Shown here piece by piece: positions 1 through 7,674 of a stretch of 18,134 nucleotides of DNA (within the stretch, counting starts at the first letter, position 1; each line of letters starts with the position of its first letter). The notes under the pieces are model-generated. The model made no database searches and was not told the origin of the DNA. It worked only from the letters and a program-made list of their open reading frames with translations. This DNA is from DATGSL01 sp964645585 (GTDB lineage Bacteria > Verrucomicrobiota > Verrucomicrobiia > Opitutales > T3Sed10-336). A program made the translations under genes and the position numbers. Where the stretch lies: positions 1 through 18,134 of the forward strand of contig CAZYAN010000065.1 of NCBI GenBank assembly GCA_964645585.1, written 5' to 3'.

Positions 1-206
1 GGATTTATTAGACAGCCTCTAAGACTGAGGAGCTAGCCTTCGAGGGTGGCGGCAACGTTTAACTCCGGACTGGCTGCTAGCGCAAATTTGGGTACGTTGA
101 TGCCCCAGGCGAACTCCGTCCACTCCGCCCCGTCCTGTTTTACGGCCGCATTCTCCGTGACAAAGCCTTGCCCTTGCGGGCCGGGGCGGGCAAGTTGATA
201 CGCCTT

Positions 207-1439
207 ATGTCTTCGAACGTCACGACTGCTCCGAGCGGTCCGCGTCATGCCTTGCCGGATGAGCGCGGCCACTTTGGTCCTTATGGCGGGATGTATGTGC
301 CCGAAACCTTGATGACGGCTCTGTATGAGCTGGATGAAGCCTATCGGGAGGCGGCGGGCGATCCGAAGTTTGCCGCGGAACTCACGCGCTTGCTGCGGGA
401 ATATGCCGGCCGGCCGACCGAGCTGTATTTCGCGGAGCGCCTCACGGAAGAGCTGGGCGGGGCAAAGATTTATTTCAAGCGGGAAGATCTCCTCCACACC
501 GGAGCGCACAAGATCAACAATGCGCTCGGCCAAGCGCTGCTGGCCAAGCGGATGGGGAAAAAGCGTGTCATCGCTGAAACCGGTGCCGGCCAGCACGGAA
601 TCGCGACAGCCTCGGTTTGCGCGAAGCTCGGTTTGGAGTGCGTGATTTACATGGGTGCCGTCGATATGGAACGCCAGGCGCTCAACGTCTACCGCATGCG
701 TCTTTGCGGGGCGGAAGTGCGCGGAGTGGAGGCCGGACAAAAAACGCTGAAGGAAGCGATCAACGAAGCGATGCGCGACTGGGTGACCAATGTTCGCAAC
801 ACGCATTACGTTCTCGGATCTGCGCTCGGGTCGCATCCATACCCGAAAATTGTTCGCGACTTCCACAAAATCATCGGCGCCGAGACTAAGGAGCAGATTC
901 TTGAGCGCGAAGGCCGTCTGCCGGACGAAATTGTCGCCTGCGTCGGCGGGGGCAGCAACGCGATCGGCGCGTTTTTTGAGTTTTTAGACGAACCTAATGT
1001 GCGGCTGGTCGGCGTCGAAGCCGGCGGCCGCGGTATCCGGCGGGGTGAGCACGCGGCTCGATTCGAAGGCGGGCGGCTCGGTGTGCTTCAAGGCTGCAAG
1101 ACGTTTATTTTGCAAAACGACGATGGCCAGATCGAGCTGACGCATTCGGTGTCGGCCGGCCTCGATTACGCGGCCGTCGGGCCGGAGCACGCGTATTACC
1201 GCGATCGCGGCCGGATCGATTTTGCCTACGCCACCGACGATGAAGCGCTCGACGCGTTCACCAAACTCGCCCGGTTTGAAGGGATTATTCCCGCGCTCGA
1301 GTCGTCGCACGGTGCCGCGTACGTGCTGAAACGCGCACGGGAGATGGGGAAAGGCCAGCTCCTTGTCCTGAATCTGAGCGGCCGCGGCGACAAAGACGTG
1401 CAGGAGGCGGCCCGCCTCCTCGGCCAGGCAGTGTCATGA
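207..1439 (+). CDS. trpB: Tryptophan synthase beta subunit
   Basis: This PLP enzyme condenses indole with L-serine to give L-tryptophan, as the beta half of the cytoplasmic TrpAB complex. From the ATG at 207 the protein has 410 residues, close to the usual 390-410. The PLP lysine lies in HTGAHKINNALGQ (K102), the catalytic glutamate in ETGAGQHG (E124), the phosphate-binding loop in CVGGGSNAIGAF, and the C-terminal SGRGDKD motif holds the serine that contacts the PLP ring nitrogen. The N-terminal HFGPYGGMYVPETLM block is typical of TrpB1. The frame stays open upstream to a TTG at 168, but the ATG at 207 gives the normal N-terminus; neither start has a strong ribosome binding site. The gene overlaps yicC by 4 bp, so the two are probably co-translated. 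No trpA or trpF is seen in the window, so the rest of the trp pathway lies elsewhere or before position 1. The family call is very secure. Confidence 0.97.
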   Translation: MSSNVTTAPSGPRHALPDERGHFGPYGGMYVPETLMTALYELDEAYREAAGDPKFAAELTRLLREYAGRPTELYFAERLTEELGGAKIYFKREDLLHTGAHKINNALGQALLAKRMGKKRVIAETGAGQHGIATASVCAKLGLECVIYMGAVDMERQALNVYRMRLCGAEVRGVEAGQKTLKEAINEAMRDWVTNVRNTHYVLGSALGSHPYPKIVRDFHKIIGAETKEQILEREGRLPDEIVACVGGGSNAIGAFFEFLDEPNVRLVGVEAGGRGIRRGEHAARFEGGRLGVLQGCKTFILQNDDGQIELTHSVSAGLDYAAVGPEHAYYRDRGRIDFAYATDDEALDAFTKLARFEGIIPALESSHGAAYVLKRAREMGKGQLLVLNLSGRGDKDVQEAARLLGQAVS

Positions 1440-2308
1440 TCAAGAGCATGACCGGCTACGGGCGCGCCGTCGCGGCGGCCGGGGACGATCAGGTGGTCGT
1501 TGAGGTAGCGTCGGTCAACCGAAAGAATCTCGACGTTGCGGTCGCGCTTCCGAAAGACTGGCAGCGGCTTGAGCCGGAGATCGTGGCGGCCGTCCGCGAG
1601 CATGTGCAGCGGGGCCGGATAAATATTTTGGTCGCAACCGAAGCGGCTGACGGCGGTGACGGCGCCTTCTTTGGCCGCGAAGTCGAGGCGGCGCTCGGAG
1701 AGTTGCGTGAACTTTGCGAACGTTCCGGCATTCCGTATCTGGCGGACGCGCGGCTCGTCGTGGAAGTCGCGTCGGCCATCCGCGGGAAGGCCGTTTCGAG
1801 CGAAGTGGACGCGATCCGCGAACCGCTGTTCGAGGCGTTGGAGAAAGCGCTGTCGGAGATGGTGACGATGCGCGCGACTGAAGGAGAGGCATTGGGGCGC
1901 GATCTGGCTGAACGAACCGGAAAACTTGCCGAAGCTGTGCGCGAAATTCGCGAGGCGGCCGCGGAGGTTGTGCCGGACTACCGGGAGGCGCTGATGAAAC
2001 GCCTGCGGCAGGCTGGACTCGACCTGACCCTGGACGACGAGCGAGTGTTAAAAGAGATCGCGCTGTTTGCCGACCGCGTCGACATCTCGGAGGAGCTGAC
2101 GCGGCTGGAGAGTCATTTCGAGCAGCTGGGAGAATTTTTAGACGCGCGAGAGCCGGTCGGGAGGAAACTGGAGTTCTTGTTGCAGGAGATCGGGCGGGAA
2201 TTCAACACGATCGGCAGCAAGGCCAACGAGACGCGCGTTTCGCGCCTTGTCATTGACTGCAAAAACGAGCTCGAGCGGATGCGCGAGCAGGTGCAGAACG
2301 TGGAGTAG
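1436..2308 (+). CDS. yicC: YicC family endoribonuclease / stress-induced protein
   Basis: This is a 290-residue protein, the usual YicC length. The diagnostic start MIKSMTGYGRA is present, followed by the VEVASVNRKNLDV block that fits the family's (V/I)(R/K)S(V/L)N(H/S)R(F/Y)LD pattern. The C-terminal DUF1732 part carries EIGREFNTIGSKAN and ends in a helical segment, RLVIDCKNELERMREQVQNVE. Members of the family have been reported as metal-dependent endoribonucleases that influence small-RNA turnover in enterobacteria; whether this homologue does the same is an inference. The ATG overlaps the trpB stop codon (ATGA), which suggests translational coupling and explains the lack of a clear Shine-Dalgarno sequence. 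In many bacteria yicC is followed by gmk; here it is followed by mini-repeats and convergent genes, so that neighbourhood is not kept. Confidence 0.93.
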   Translation: MIKSMTGYGRAVAAAGDDQVVVEVASVNRKNLDVAVALPKDWQRLEPEIVAAVREHVQRGRINILVATEAADGGDGAFFGREVEAALGELRELCERSGIPYLADARLVVEVASAIRGKAVSSEVDAIREPLFEALEKALSEMVTMRATEGEALGRDLAERTGKLAEAVREIREAAAEVVPDYREALMKRLRQAGLDLTLDDERVLKEIALFADRVDISEELTRLESHFEQLGEFLDAREPVGRKLEFLLQEIGREFNTIGSKANETRVSRLVIDCKNELERMREQVQNVE

Positions 2309-2318
2309 GGGAAGGGAA

Positions 2319-2354
2319 AGCGGAAATTGGAAATTGGAAAGCGGAAATTGGAAA
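2319..2354. repeat. Short tandem mini-repeat (GGAAATT/GGAAAGC units)
   Basis: Just after the yicC stop codon there is a low-complexity tract made of GGAAATT and GGAAAGC heptamers: AGCGGAAATTGG, then AAATTGG, then AAAGCGGAAATTGGAAA. It lies between two convergent genes. A different heptamer array lies upstream of polX at 17973-18000, so intergenic heptamer arrays may be a general feature of this genome. No function is visible. Confidence 0.7.
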
Positions 2355-2377
2355 AAGGGGAAGGGGGCTTCGCGGGG

Positions 2378-2396
2378 GCGGGGCTGAATGCCCCGC
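2378..2396. terminator. Possible bidirectional terminator hairpin between convergent genes
   Basis: A perfect 7-bp GC stem, GCGGGGC / GCCCCGC with loop TGAAT, sits between the ends of yicC (plus) and the DUF1080 gene (minus), where a shared terminator would be expected. Neither side has a clear U-tract, so intrinsic termination is not certain. A second, weaker inverted repeat (GCGTC/GACGC, 2415-2430) lies just downstream of the DUF1080 stop on the minus strand. Confidence 0.4.
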
Positions 2397-2436
2397 GCCA
2401 TGTTGCTGAAGCCCGCGTCGCCGAGGACGCCCGTTT

Positions 2437-3129
2437 TTATTTGATCTCGCGGATGCGGATGTTGCGGAAGCGGTAGACTTGGCCGACTTCGCCGTGGTGC
2501 TGCAGCCCGATGCGGCCGGTGTGGTCGAGGCTGTCGGTGACGTCGGTCGTCAGCACGCCGTTCACGTAAATGCGGATCCGGTCGCCTTCACAATGGATGC
2601 GGTAGTGATTCCATTCGCCGAGCTTGAAGGCGTTGCGGCGCTCCTCGGTCCAGTGCTCTTTGTTGTAATCCGAGTCGACCGGCTGCTTCGGGTGAATCCA
2701 GCCGCGCCGCGCTTCATCATACAGTCCGCCGGACCAGGCGCGGTCGGTTGGATCGACCTCTGCCTGATAGCCCCATACGCGATTCGGCTCGTAGTGACAG
2801 CGGAACATGAAGCCGGAATTCGATTTGCCCTCCGGCAGGCGCACCTCCGCTTCGAAGATGAAATCCGAATAGGTGTATTCGGTGAGCAGGAAAAATTTTC
2901 GCGCGATCGTGTGCAGGTGAATTTCGCCGTCTTTGACCACGGCTTCACCCCAGTCGAACGGGTTGAACCAGCCGTCGATTGACTTGCCGTCGAACAGCGC
3001 GACCCAGCCTTCTTCAGACTCATTGGCGGTCGCCATCGACACGGCGGAGGGAGAAGCGATTGCCAGCGAAGTGCAGGCGGCAAGGCGGACAAGTCGGGAA
3101 AACGTGAGATTGGAAAAGGAGAATTTCAT
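2437..3129 (-). CDS. Secreted 3-keto-disaccharide hydrolase / DUF1080 domain protein
   Basis: The 230-residue protein starts with a signal-peptide-like segment: a short basic and polar start, a hydrophobic stretch around residues 12-32, then an Ala/Ser-rich region before the mature protein. The mature part opens with GWVALFDGKSIDGW (residues 41-54), the hallmark start of the DUF1080 (PF06439) concanavalin-like fold. SNSGFMFRC, WGYQAEVDPT and the closing GRIGLQHHGEVGQVYRFRNI with IRIREI are also typical. Characterised members act on 3-keto-glycosides; many are uncharacterised and the family is greatly expanded in Planctomycetes and Verrucomicrobia. The substrate here cannot be read from the sequence. 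It probably acts outside the cytoplasm or in the periplasm. The gene lies 105 bp after the sugar-kinase-like gene on the same strand, so a common link to sugar use is plausible but not proven. No strong ribosome binding site is seen at this ATG. Confidence 0.9.
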   Translation of the reverse strand: MKFSFSNLTFSRLVRLAACTSLAIASPSAVSMATANESEEGWVALFDGKSIDGWFNPFDWGEAVVKDGEIHLHTIARKFFLLTEYTYSDFIFEAEVRLPEGKSNSGFMFRCHYEPNRVWGYQAEVDPTDRAWSGGLYDEARRGWIHPKQPVDSDYNKEHWTEERRNAFKLGEWNHYRIHCEGDRIRIYVNGVLTTDVTDSLDHTGRIGLQHHGEVGQVYRFRNIRIREIK

Positions 3130-3203
3130 GAAGTCAGATTAAGTTCCGTTCTCAGCGTGCGGCATGCCGCCGGGCTTGCCAATCCTCTTTTCCGGATGAG
3201 GCT

Positions 3204-3226
3204 GGATGCGCCAGACTGACGCATCC
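3204..3226 (-). terminator. Hairpin downstream of the phosphotransferase gene
   Basis: A perfect 7-bp inverted repeat, GGATGCG / CGCATCC with a 9-nt loop, begins about 9 bp after the phosphotransferase stop codon on the minus strand. No U-run follows it, so it could be a weak terminator or an mRNA-stabilising stem between this gene and the downstream DUF1080 gene. A separate 12-bp palindrome, GCGGCATGCCGC, lies at 3159-3170 in the same gap. Confidence 0.35.
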
Positions 3227-3234
3227 GCGGAGGC

Positions 3235-4380
3235 TCATTTTGCGATTCCAGTTTGCTGGACCTTTGCGGCGGCCGAGTCCGCGATGCGGAGGAGAAGGTC
3301 CTCCTTTTGCTCGAGATCGTCCAGGAGGCGGAACTGGGTCCGGCAGCGGTCGAGATTGTGCTCTTCGCGCGCAATCTTGTAATAGACGTCGCCGGAGAGG
3401 TAGTCGGTCAAAAAACGGATGCCGTTTTCGAACGTCAGAAGCTTTCCGGCGGTGAGCAGGTGCCCGCGTTCGGTGTCGTTTAAAAAAACGGCGGTAGACA
3501 GGAACCCTTCCGCGAGGGCTTCAAAAAAATCAGGCCGGACGCGAACGCGGCTCAAGTCCTTTTCGTCTTCCGCCGCCGGGCTCACGGCTGTGCGGACCAT
3601 ATCGCCAAAATCGTACAGCGACAGACCCGGCATGACTGTATCCAAATCGATCACACAAATGCCTTCGCCGGTTTGGTTATCGAGCATCACGTTGTTGAGC
3701 TTGGTGTCGTTGTGCGTGACGCGCACGGGAATCTCGCCTGCTTTCGCGAGGTCGAGCAAAATTCCCGCGAGCGGCGCCCGGCTCAGGGCAAAGTCGATTT
3801 CCGCGCGCACGCCGGCAGCGCGCCCATGGCTGTCGGCTTCGATCGCCCGCTCCAGGGCCGCAAGCCGCTTGCGCGTTTCATGGAAATCGGGGATGGTTTC
3901 GTGCAGTTTCTCGACCGGAAAATCCGCAAGCATCGCTTGGAACTGGCCGAAGGCTCGCGCCGCCGCGCGGGCCTGGTCGGGTGAAACGATCACATCGTGC
4001 GCGGTGGCGCCTTCGATAAATTGGTAGGTGCGCCACGTGTCTCCCGCATCGTCGACCAAGGCGGATTCGCCGCGGACCGTCGGGACGAGCCGGAGCGTGC
4101 GGCGTTCGATATCGCCGGCCGGGGCGAACCGCGGCGCCTTTTCGGCGGTGTGACGGCAAACGGCGGCGACGTTTTCCATCAGGCGCCCTGGATTGCGGAA
4201 CACTTTGCTGTTGAGCCGCTGATGGATGTAGCGCACCCGCCGCCCGGAATGGCAAGTGACGAGGAAGGTATCATTGATGTGGCCGCTGCCGTACGGAACC
4301 GCGTCGACCCACCTGCCGGCAAGTTCGAACTGGCTTCCAATTTGCCTCAACAGCTCCTTTGTCCAACCGCGTCGATTCAT
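3235..4380 (-). CDS. Phosphotransferase of the APH family, N-acetylhexosamine 1-kinase-like
   Basis: This 381-residue cytoplasmic protein has the aminoglycoside/choline-kinase-like phosphotransferase fold (PF01636). A nucleotide-loop-like YGSGHINDTF lies at residues 30-39, the catalytic loop VTHNDTKLNNVML at 221-233 with D225 as expected base, and the metal-binding motif ICVIDLDTVMPG at 241-252 (D245/D247), followed by SLYDFGDMVRT. The THNDTKLNN and DLDTVMPG wording is what I know from N-acetylhexosamine 1-kinases (NahK/LnpB), which phosphorylate GlcNAc or GalNAc at C1. Sugar 1-phosphorylation is therefore the best guess; antibiotic resistance is unlikely. It lies between a small ORF and a DUF1080 gene on the minus strand, consistent with a sugar-use context. 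Start ATG at 4380 has no close Shine-Dalgarno, but the stop of the upstream small ORF lies 7 bp before it, so re-initiation is possible. Confidence 0.85.
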   Translation of the reverse strand: MNRRGWTKELLRQIGSQFELAGRWVDAVPYGSGHINDTFLVTCHSGRRVRYIHQRLNSKVFRNPGRLMENVAAVCRHTAEKAPRFAPAGDIERRTLRLVPTVRGESALVDDAGDTWRTYQFIEGATAHDVIVSPDQARAAARAFGQFQAMLADFPVEKLHETIPDFHETRKRLAALERAIEADSHGRAAGVRAEIDFALSRAPLAGILLDLAKAGEIPVRVTHNDTKLNNVMLDNQTGEGICVIDLDTVMPGLSLYDFGDMVRTAVSPAAEDEKDLSRVRVRPDFFEALAEGFLSTAVFLNDTERGHLLTAGKLLTFENGIRFLTDYLSGDVYYKIAREEHNLDRCRTQFRLLDDLEQKEDLLLRIADSAAAKVQQTGIAK

Positions 4381-4387
4381 GTAAAGG

Positions 4388-4543
4388 CTACATCAATGCC
4401 CGCCTTTCCCGCTGAAGACAACTCCGGGCCGCAGGTTCTTGCGCCAGATCGGTTCGCTCTTGGAATTCGATCAGGTAATCCCGGAGGGGGTGTGAATAAA
4501 GGGTAAACCGTCCGCTCTTCGGCAGAAAGCCCTTGTCCAGCAT
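4388..4543 (-). CDS. Small hypothetical ORF (51 aa) upstream of the kinase-like gene
   Basis: The ORF begins MLDKGFLPKSGRF and includes HPLRDYLIEFQERTDL. I do not recognise it. In its favour, AGGAAGG (4549-4555 on the minus strand) sits 5 nt before the ATG, a good Shine-Dalgarno spacing, and its stop lies 7 bp before the kinase-like ATG. Against it, the frame is short and the other frames of this stretch also read plausibly. It could be a leader ORF that couples translation to the downstream gene. The frame continues to an earlier ATG at 4594, which would overlap the candidate plus-strand promoter. Confidence 0.35.
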   Translation of the reverse strand: MLDKGFLPKSGRFTLYSHPLRDYLIEFQERTDLAQEPAARSCLQRERRALM

Positions 4544-4580
4544 GCTCGCCTTCCTACAGTGCCGGGTTGGCGGCCGTGGC

Positions 4581-4610
4581 TTGATTTTTCTCAACGCGGT
4601 GTATTAAGAT
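4581..4610 (+). promoter_or_regulatory. Candidate sigma-70-type promoter for the large gene cluster
   Basis: In an AT-rich island before the first cluster gene, TTGATT (4581-4586) could act as a -35 element and TAAGAT (4605-4610) as a -10 element, 18 bp apart. GATAAT at 4611-4616 is an alternative -10. The remaining 27 bp to the ATG at 4638 would hold a short leader with no clear Shine-Dalgarno. This is pattern matching only; Verrucomicrobial promoters are poorly defined. Confidence 0.35.
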
Positions 4611-4637
4611 GATAATTACGAATTTTTTTGTCAGCAA

Positions 4638-5822
4638 ATGACTCGTGTTTCGATGGAGAATCCTCCTGTTTCGTCCGCGACCCAGCCGCTTGTGGACCTG
4701 CAATTGCGCTCGCCGGGCAAGGCGATCCTTCGATTGGTCGACACCTTGCGGCCGGCGTTGAAAGAGGATGCCGCTTCGATCGCCCGCAAAGTTTTTCAGG
4801 CGCCGTCGGTTCTGATTCAGGGGATCGAACCGGCGAAGGCGCGGCGGATCCAGGCCTTGCTCGCCGAGATCGGAGCGGATACGGAATTGGTTCCCGAAGG
4901 CGCGGCGGAGGAAGAAGGCGAGGGGACCTGCGAAACCGCTCTGATTGTCCGGAATCTCGCGCGGATTCCCGAAGTCTTGGAGAAAGTCGCGCTCTTGCTG
5001 CGCGTCCCGTTACGCGAAGCGCAGAAGACCGTGCTTCAGTCGCCGGCGTTGATTCTCGGCAACTTGTCCGCGGCCAGCGCCGAGGCCCTGCAAGCGGTGT
5101 TTGCCGACGTCGAGGCGGAGTTGGTCGTGTCGGATTGCCGCCGCGCGCAATGCGATCTCTATCATCGTGCGGAAAATGAGGCGGATCGCGCGGAGCTCCT
5201 TGCTGATTTGAAACGGTGCGGAGTGACGCCTGTTCCGGAAGCGCGCGATTCCCGGCAGCCGCTTGTTGCGGCAGGCATTCCGCATGCCCGGGCGCGCGAA
5301 GTCTGGAAGCAAGTGAAGAAAGCGGATACGCGGCTGACGATCGTCAATCGCGATTTTTACCTGTTCGACCTGCGCCTGGTCGCGGTGGCGTCCGATGCCG
5401 ATGCGGCGCGGTTAGCCGGCGAACTGCGCGAGCGGTTTGGAATCCCGGAATCGCTTTTTGAGAAAATTCGAGCGAGTAGCGGGCTGATCCTCGCGCAGGA
5501 CCTTCCGTTCGCCGAAGCGGGAGAGCATCTTGCGGACCTGAACAAACTCGGGCTCGAGGCGCGGGCTGAGCTCGTCACGCTCCGCGAACACACCGCTCTC
5601 CTGGATCGCCCGGGCGATGTCGAGAACGCGCGCAAAGCGATCGAGCTGATCGCTGGCGTGAGCCCGGCCCGAATCGAACGCATTCTCGCGGGTCTCGATC
5701 CGGTGATTTCGCGGTCGCTGACAAAGCTGCAAGCCCGGTGGCTGCAACAGGCGATTCGGCAGGGAGGCGGCGAGATCAGGATTCAAGCCGGACGAGATGG
5801 AGGAGGTTCAAGAAATGCTTGA
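4638..5822 (+). CDS. Protein of five tandem bL12 C-terminal-domain-like units
   Basis: First gene of the large cluster, 394 residues, no signal peptide or membrane segment. It is built from five successive units of about 65-70 residues (roughly 19-85, 100-164, 171-236, 242-313 and 318-383). Each has a short strand, a helix of the pattern KAILRLVDTL, a second helix, a strand, then a helix ending near GAxxEL before a last strand. Unit 1 (VDLQLRSPGKAILRLVDTL, ending IGADTELV) follows the order and hydrophobic pattern of the bacterial ribosomal protein bL12 C-terminal domain (FDVILK...GAEVEV). That relation is my own by-eye alignment. bL12-like domains usually mediate protein contacts, so a scaffold or adaptor role is possible. 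ATG 4638 is chosen as the first in frame; M6 at 4653 is an alternative. The next gene starts inside its last codons. Confidence 0.8.
   Translation: MTRVSMENPPVSSATQPLVDLQLRSPGKAILRLVDTLRPALKEDAASIARKVFQAPSVLIQGIEPAKARRIQALLAEIGADTELVPEGAAEEEGEGTCETALIVRNLARIPEVLEKVALLLRVPLREAQKTVLQSPALILGNLSAASAEALQAVFADVEAELVVSDCRRAQCDLYHRAENEADRAELLADLKRCGVTPVPEARDSRQPLVAAGIPHARAREVWKQVKKADTRLTIVNRDFYLFDLRLVAVASDADAARLAGELRERFGIPESLFEKIRASSGLILAQDLPFAEAGEHLADLNKLGLEARAELVTLREHTALLDRPGDVENARKAIELIAGVSPARIERILAGLDPVISRSLTKLQARWLQQAIRQGGGEIRIQAGRDGGGSRNA
5801..5806 (+). promoter_or_regulatory. Strong ribosome binding site that decides the TPR gene start
   Basis: AGGAGG lies 8 nt before the ATG at 5815, within the last codons of the preceding gene. 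This favours 5815 over the longer in-frame start at 5797, whose own coding sequence would contain the Shine-Dalgarno. Confidence 0.7.
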
Positions 5823-6432
5823 TGGCGGAGTATCCGCGGCGACCGCGCTTCCATCGCCGCCGGCCTTGGCCGAGCAGGGAAAACTGCACGCGGTCGAGGG
5901 CGACCATCGGACGGCTCTCCTTTATTATCGGGCGGCACTGAAACTGACTGAGGGAGAAGACAATAGAAGCCGGTTGCTGAGCCGCTACTATGCGGAACTG
6001 GCACTCGAAAGCCTCGAACGGACGGGTGAGATCGCGAGCATTCTGGCTTATTGTCAAAAGGCCCTCGACCATTACGACGCAAACCCTCCGGCCGGTCCGC
6101 TGGCCAAGAAAGACCGGGCCAGCGTGCTTGAGCGGCAAGGAGTCGCGCGATTCAAGACGGGCGACAGCGACGGAGCGCGGGAGTCGCTGGCGGCCGCCCT
6201 GGAGATTGGCCGCGAGGAAGGCTTTTCACTTCCTGTTGCCGCCACGCTGCATCGCTGGATGCAAGGCGGCCTGCATATTGATCCGTCCCGGCTGGAAGCG
6301 CTGCTGCAACAGCACGGGTATTACTCGGTCAATCGCCAAACGATCGACCCGGCCCGGGCGCGGCCTTTGCCCAAGGAGATCCTTTCCGCTCTGGGCGCGG
6401 CGGGGGAAGCGTCCGCGACCGCGGTCCATTGA
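5815..6432 (+). CDS. TPR-like helical repeat protein
   Basis: From the ATG at 5815 this is a 205-residue protein with no signal peptide. Residues about 17-46, 57-88 and 102-134 form three TPR-like helical pairs. The first (LAEQGKLHAVEGDHRTAL then LYYRAALKL) and the third (VLERQGVARFKTGDSDGA then RESLAAALEI) show the A/G spacing of tetratricopeptide repeats. The C-terminal 60 residues (HRWMQGGLHIDPSRLEALL and onwards) are helical but not assigned. TPR proteins usually act as docking scaffolds. The gene overlaps the end of the bL12-like-repeat gene by 8 bp and is followed by a 75-bp gap before the first paralogue, so it looks like a cytoplasmic assembly factor or adaptor for the products downstream; that role is inferred from position only. 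Confidence 0.75.
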   Translation: MLDGGVSAATALPSPPALAEQGKLHAVEGDHRTALLYYRAALKLTEGEDNRSRLLSRYYAELALESLERTGEIASILAYCQKALDHYDANPPAGPLAKKDRASVLERQGVARFKTGDSDGARESLAAALEIGREEGFSLPVAATLHRWMQGGLHIDPSRLEALLQQHGYYSVNRQTIDPARARPLPKEILSALGAAGEASATAVH

Positions 6433-6507
6433 TGAATAGAAGCAGTGAAAGGTGACGAAACGAACTTTGTAACAACGATTCCAGCAGCCGAAAACTGAGA
6501 AAACCTT

Positions 6508-7116
6508 ATGTTTGCCAACCGAATTGAAAGTATGCCCGTCGGCTCCAAGCTGCTCGAGGCGCCTGTGCCTCTGCTGATTGAGTCGCTGGGAAAAGCAATC
6601 GCCAAAGCGCAGTTTGAACTCGATGCGACCGGCGTCCGAATTGGATCGCTTTTGGGAGAAACCCGCGTCGAAATGAAGAACGCGACGGGTGAGACCGTTC
6701 AGAAATCGCTTCTCGACCTCGGCTTCACGCCGACCTTTTATCATTTTGCGGAAACCGAGATCGAAGTGAAGATGACGATCTCGATGCAGGTGGAGGAAAG
6801 TCTCGGCGGCGCGCTTGATGTCAACGCCGGGAACCGCGAAGGCGAAGCAAACCAGCTGCCTGTGGCGTTTGGCGCCGCGTTGAACATCGACTACCACACG
6901 CGGTTCGGCTTCGACCAGGAAGGATCGTCGCGAGTGACGACGAAACTCGTCGCCCGGCCCGCGCCGGCCGCGTTTCTCGATTCGTTGCGCGATCACGCCA
7001 TCGGCGAGAACGCGAGCGGAGCGGCGCCGTCGGCGCCGGTTTCGCCCGAGGACGAGGAACCGCCGCCGCCCGCGCCTGAGCCGTCGCCGGAAGATGACGG
7101 CGACGCCGAAGAGTAA
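6508..7116 (+). CDS. Tandem family protein A (unknown function)
   Basis: First of four adjacent paralogues, 202 residues. Residues 19-50 form an amphipathic helix with the family pattern PLLIESLGKAIAKAQFELD. Residues 66-94 hold the signature KSLLDLGFTPTFYHF followed by an IEVKMTISM strand. A variable loop (95-125) and a closing strand with FDQEGSSRVTTKLVARPAPA (135-154) complete the domain. This copy has a unique acidic, proline-rich tail from about 163 to 202 that is probably disordered. There is no signal peptide or membrane helix. The layout recalls DUF2589 proteins (helix, LPLL strand block, Ser/Gly-rich loop, closing strand), but that is an unverified guess. The start ATG has only a weak GAGAAAA upstream. 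The tail could be a flexible tether or interaction arm. Confidence 0.85.
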   Translation: MFANRIESMPVGSKLLEAPVPLLIESLGKAIAKAQFELDATGVRIGSLLGETRVEMKNATGETVQKSLLDLGFTPTFYHFAETEIEVKMTISMQVEESLGGALDVNAGNREGEANQLPVAFGAALNIDYHTRFGFDQEGSSRVTTKLVARPAPAAFLDSLRDHAIGENASGAAPSAPVSPEDEEPPPPAPEPSPEDDGDAEE

Positions 7117-7154
7117 TGTATTCGTAACGTAACTACACCGCACTTTACGCTGGG

Positions 7155-7646
7155 ATGAGTGAAACGACTGTAAATCGCGCGCTGCAGAACGCGCCGCTGC
7201 CGCAAATGATCGAGAGCCTCGGTGTGGCGATTGCCAACGCGCAGTTCGCCATGGACCGCAACAGCATTCGCATCGCGGAAATGATGGGGAACCGGGAGGA
7301 TCACGGCGTGCGGATCGGCGGAGAGGGCGCGGCCAAACGCTCCCTGCTCGACCTCGGTTTTACGCCTTCCTTTTACCAGATCACCGACGCGACGATCGAA
7401 GCGAAAGTGGCTTTCTCGATGAGCCAATCGAGCGAGTTTTCGATCGGCACGAGTGTCACCGTCGGCGGAGGGGCCGGATTCTTCTTCGCGGCCGCGTCCG
7501 TCGACGCGAGTTACAGCTCAAAATATTCGTTTGAAGCCAGCGGTTCGAGCTCGATCCGGGCGCGCTTCGCCGCCGTGCCGCCTCCCGCGATTCTGTCGGA
7601 TTACCTGCAATCCATGAACAAAGCTCCGGATGTATCGGAGTCATAA
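7155..7646 (+). CDS. Tandem family protein B (unknown function)
   Basis: This 163-residue paralogue is among the shortest, nearest to the bare domain. It has the N-terminal helix LPQMIESLGVAIANAQFAMD (15-34), then SIRIAEMMG, the signature RSLLDLGFTPSFYQI (62-76), ATIEAKVAFSM (79-89), and a closing strand VDASYSSKYSFEASGSS (116-132) ending AAVPPPAIL. The loop between the strands is rich in Gly, Ser and aromatic residues (TVGGGAGFFFAAAS, 102-115) and could be a hydrophobic hairpin tip. There is no signal peptide. It lies 38 bp after protein A and 28 bp before protein C. Its ribosome binding site is weak. Function unknown; the family is discussed in the findings. Confidence 0.85.
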   Translation: MSETTVNRALQNAPLPQMIESLGVAIANAQFAMDRNSIRIAEMMGNREDHGVRIGGEGAAKRSLLDLGFTPSFYQITDATIEAKVAFSMSQSSEFSIGTSVTVGGGAGFFFAAASVDASYSSKYSFEASGSSSIRARFAAVPPPAILSDYLQSMNKAPDVSES

Positions 7647-7674
7647 AACCTTTTAACCGGAAAGAAGAGTAACT

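Noticed and set aside
33..206. Minus-strand open frame before trpB ending in a peptide with FALAAS, recalling a tmRNA tag.
   Set aside because: The tag would not end in LAA, no TTCGACGGG-like 5' signature was found, and the frame runs on antisense through trpB. There is too little sequence before the window edge to decide; I list no gene for 1-206.
33..866. 277-aa minus-strand ORF opposite trpB.
   Set aside because: It overlaps a certain trpB gene almost completely; long antisense frames are common in GC-rich genes.
2479..2982. 167-aa plus-strand ORF opposite the DUF1080 gene.
   Set aside because: The minus strand encodes a clear DUF1080 protein with signal peptide; the plus frame is its shadow.
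3235..4380. Aminoglycoside resistance gene.
   Set aside because: The motifs match sugar 1-kinases of the APH fold better, and the neighbours concern sugar use; no resistance context is seen.
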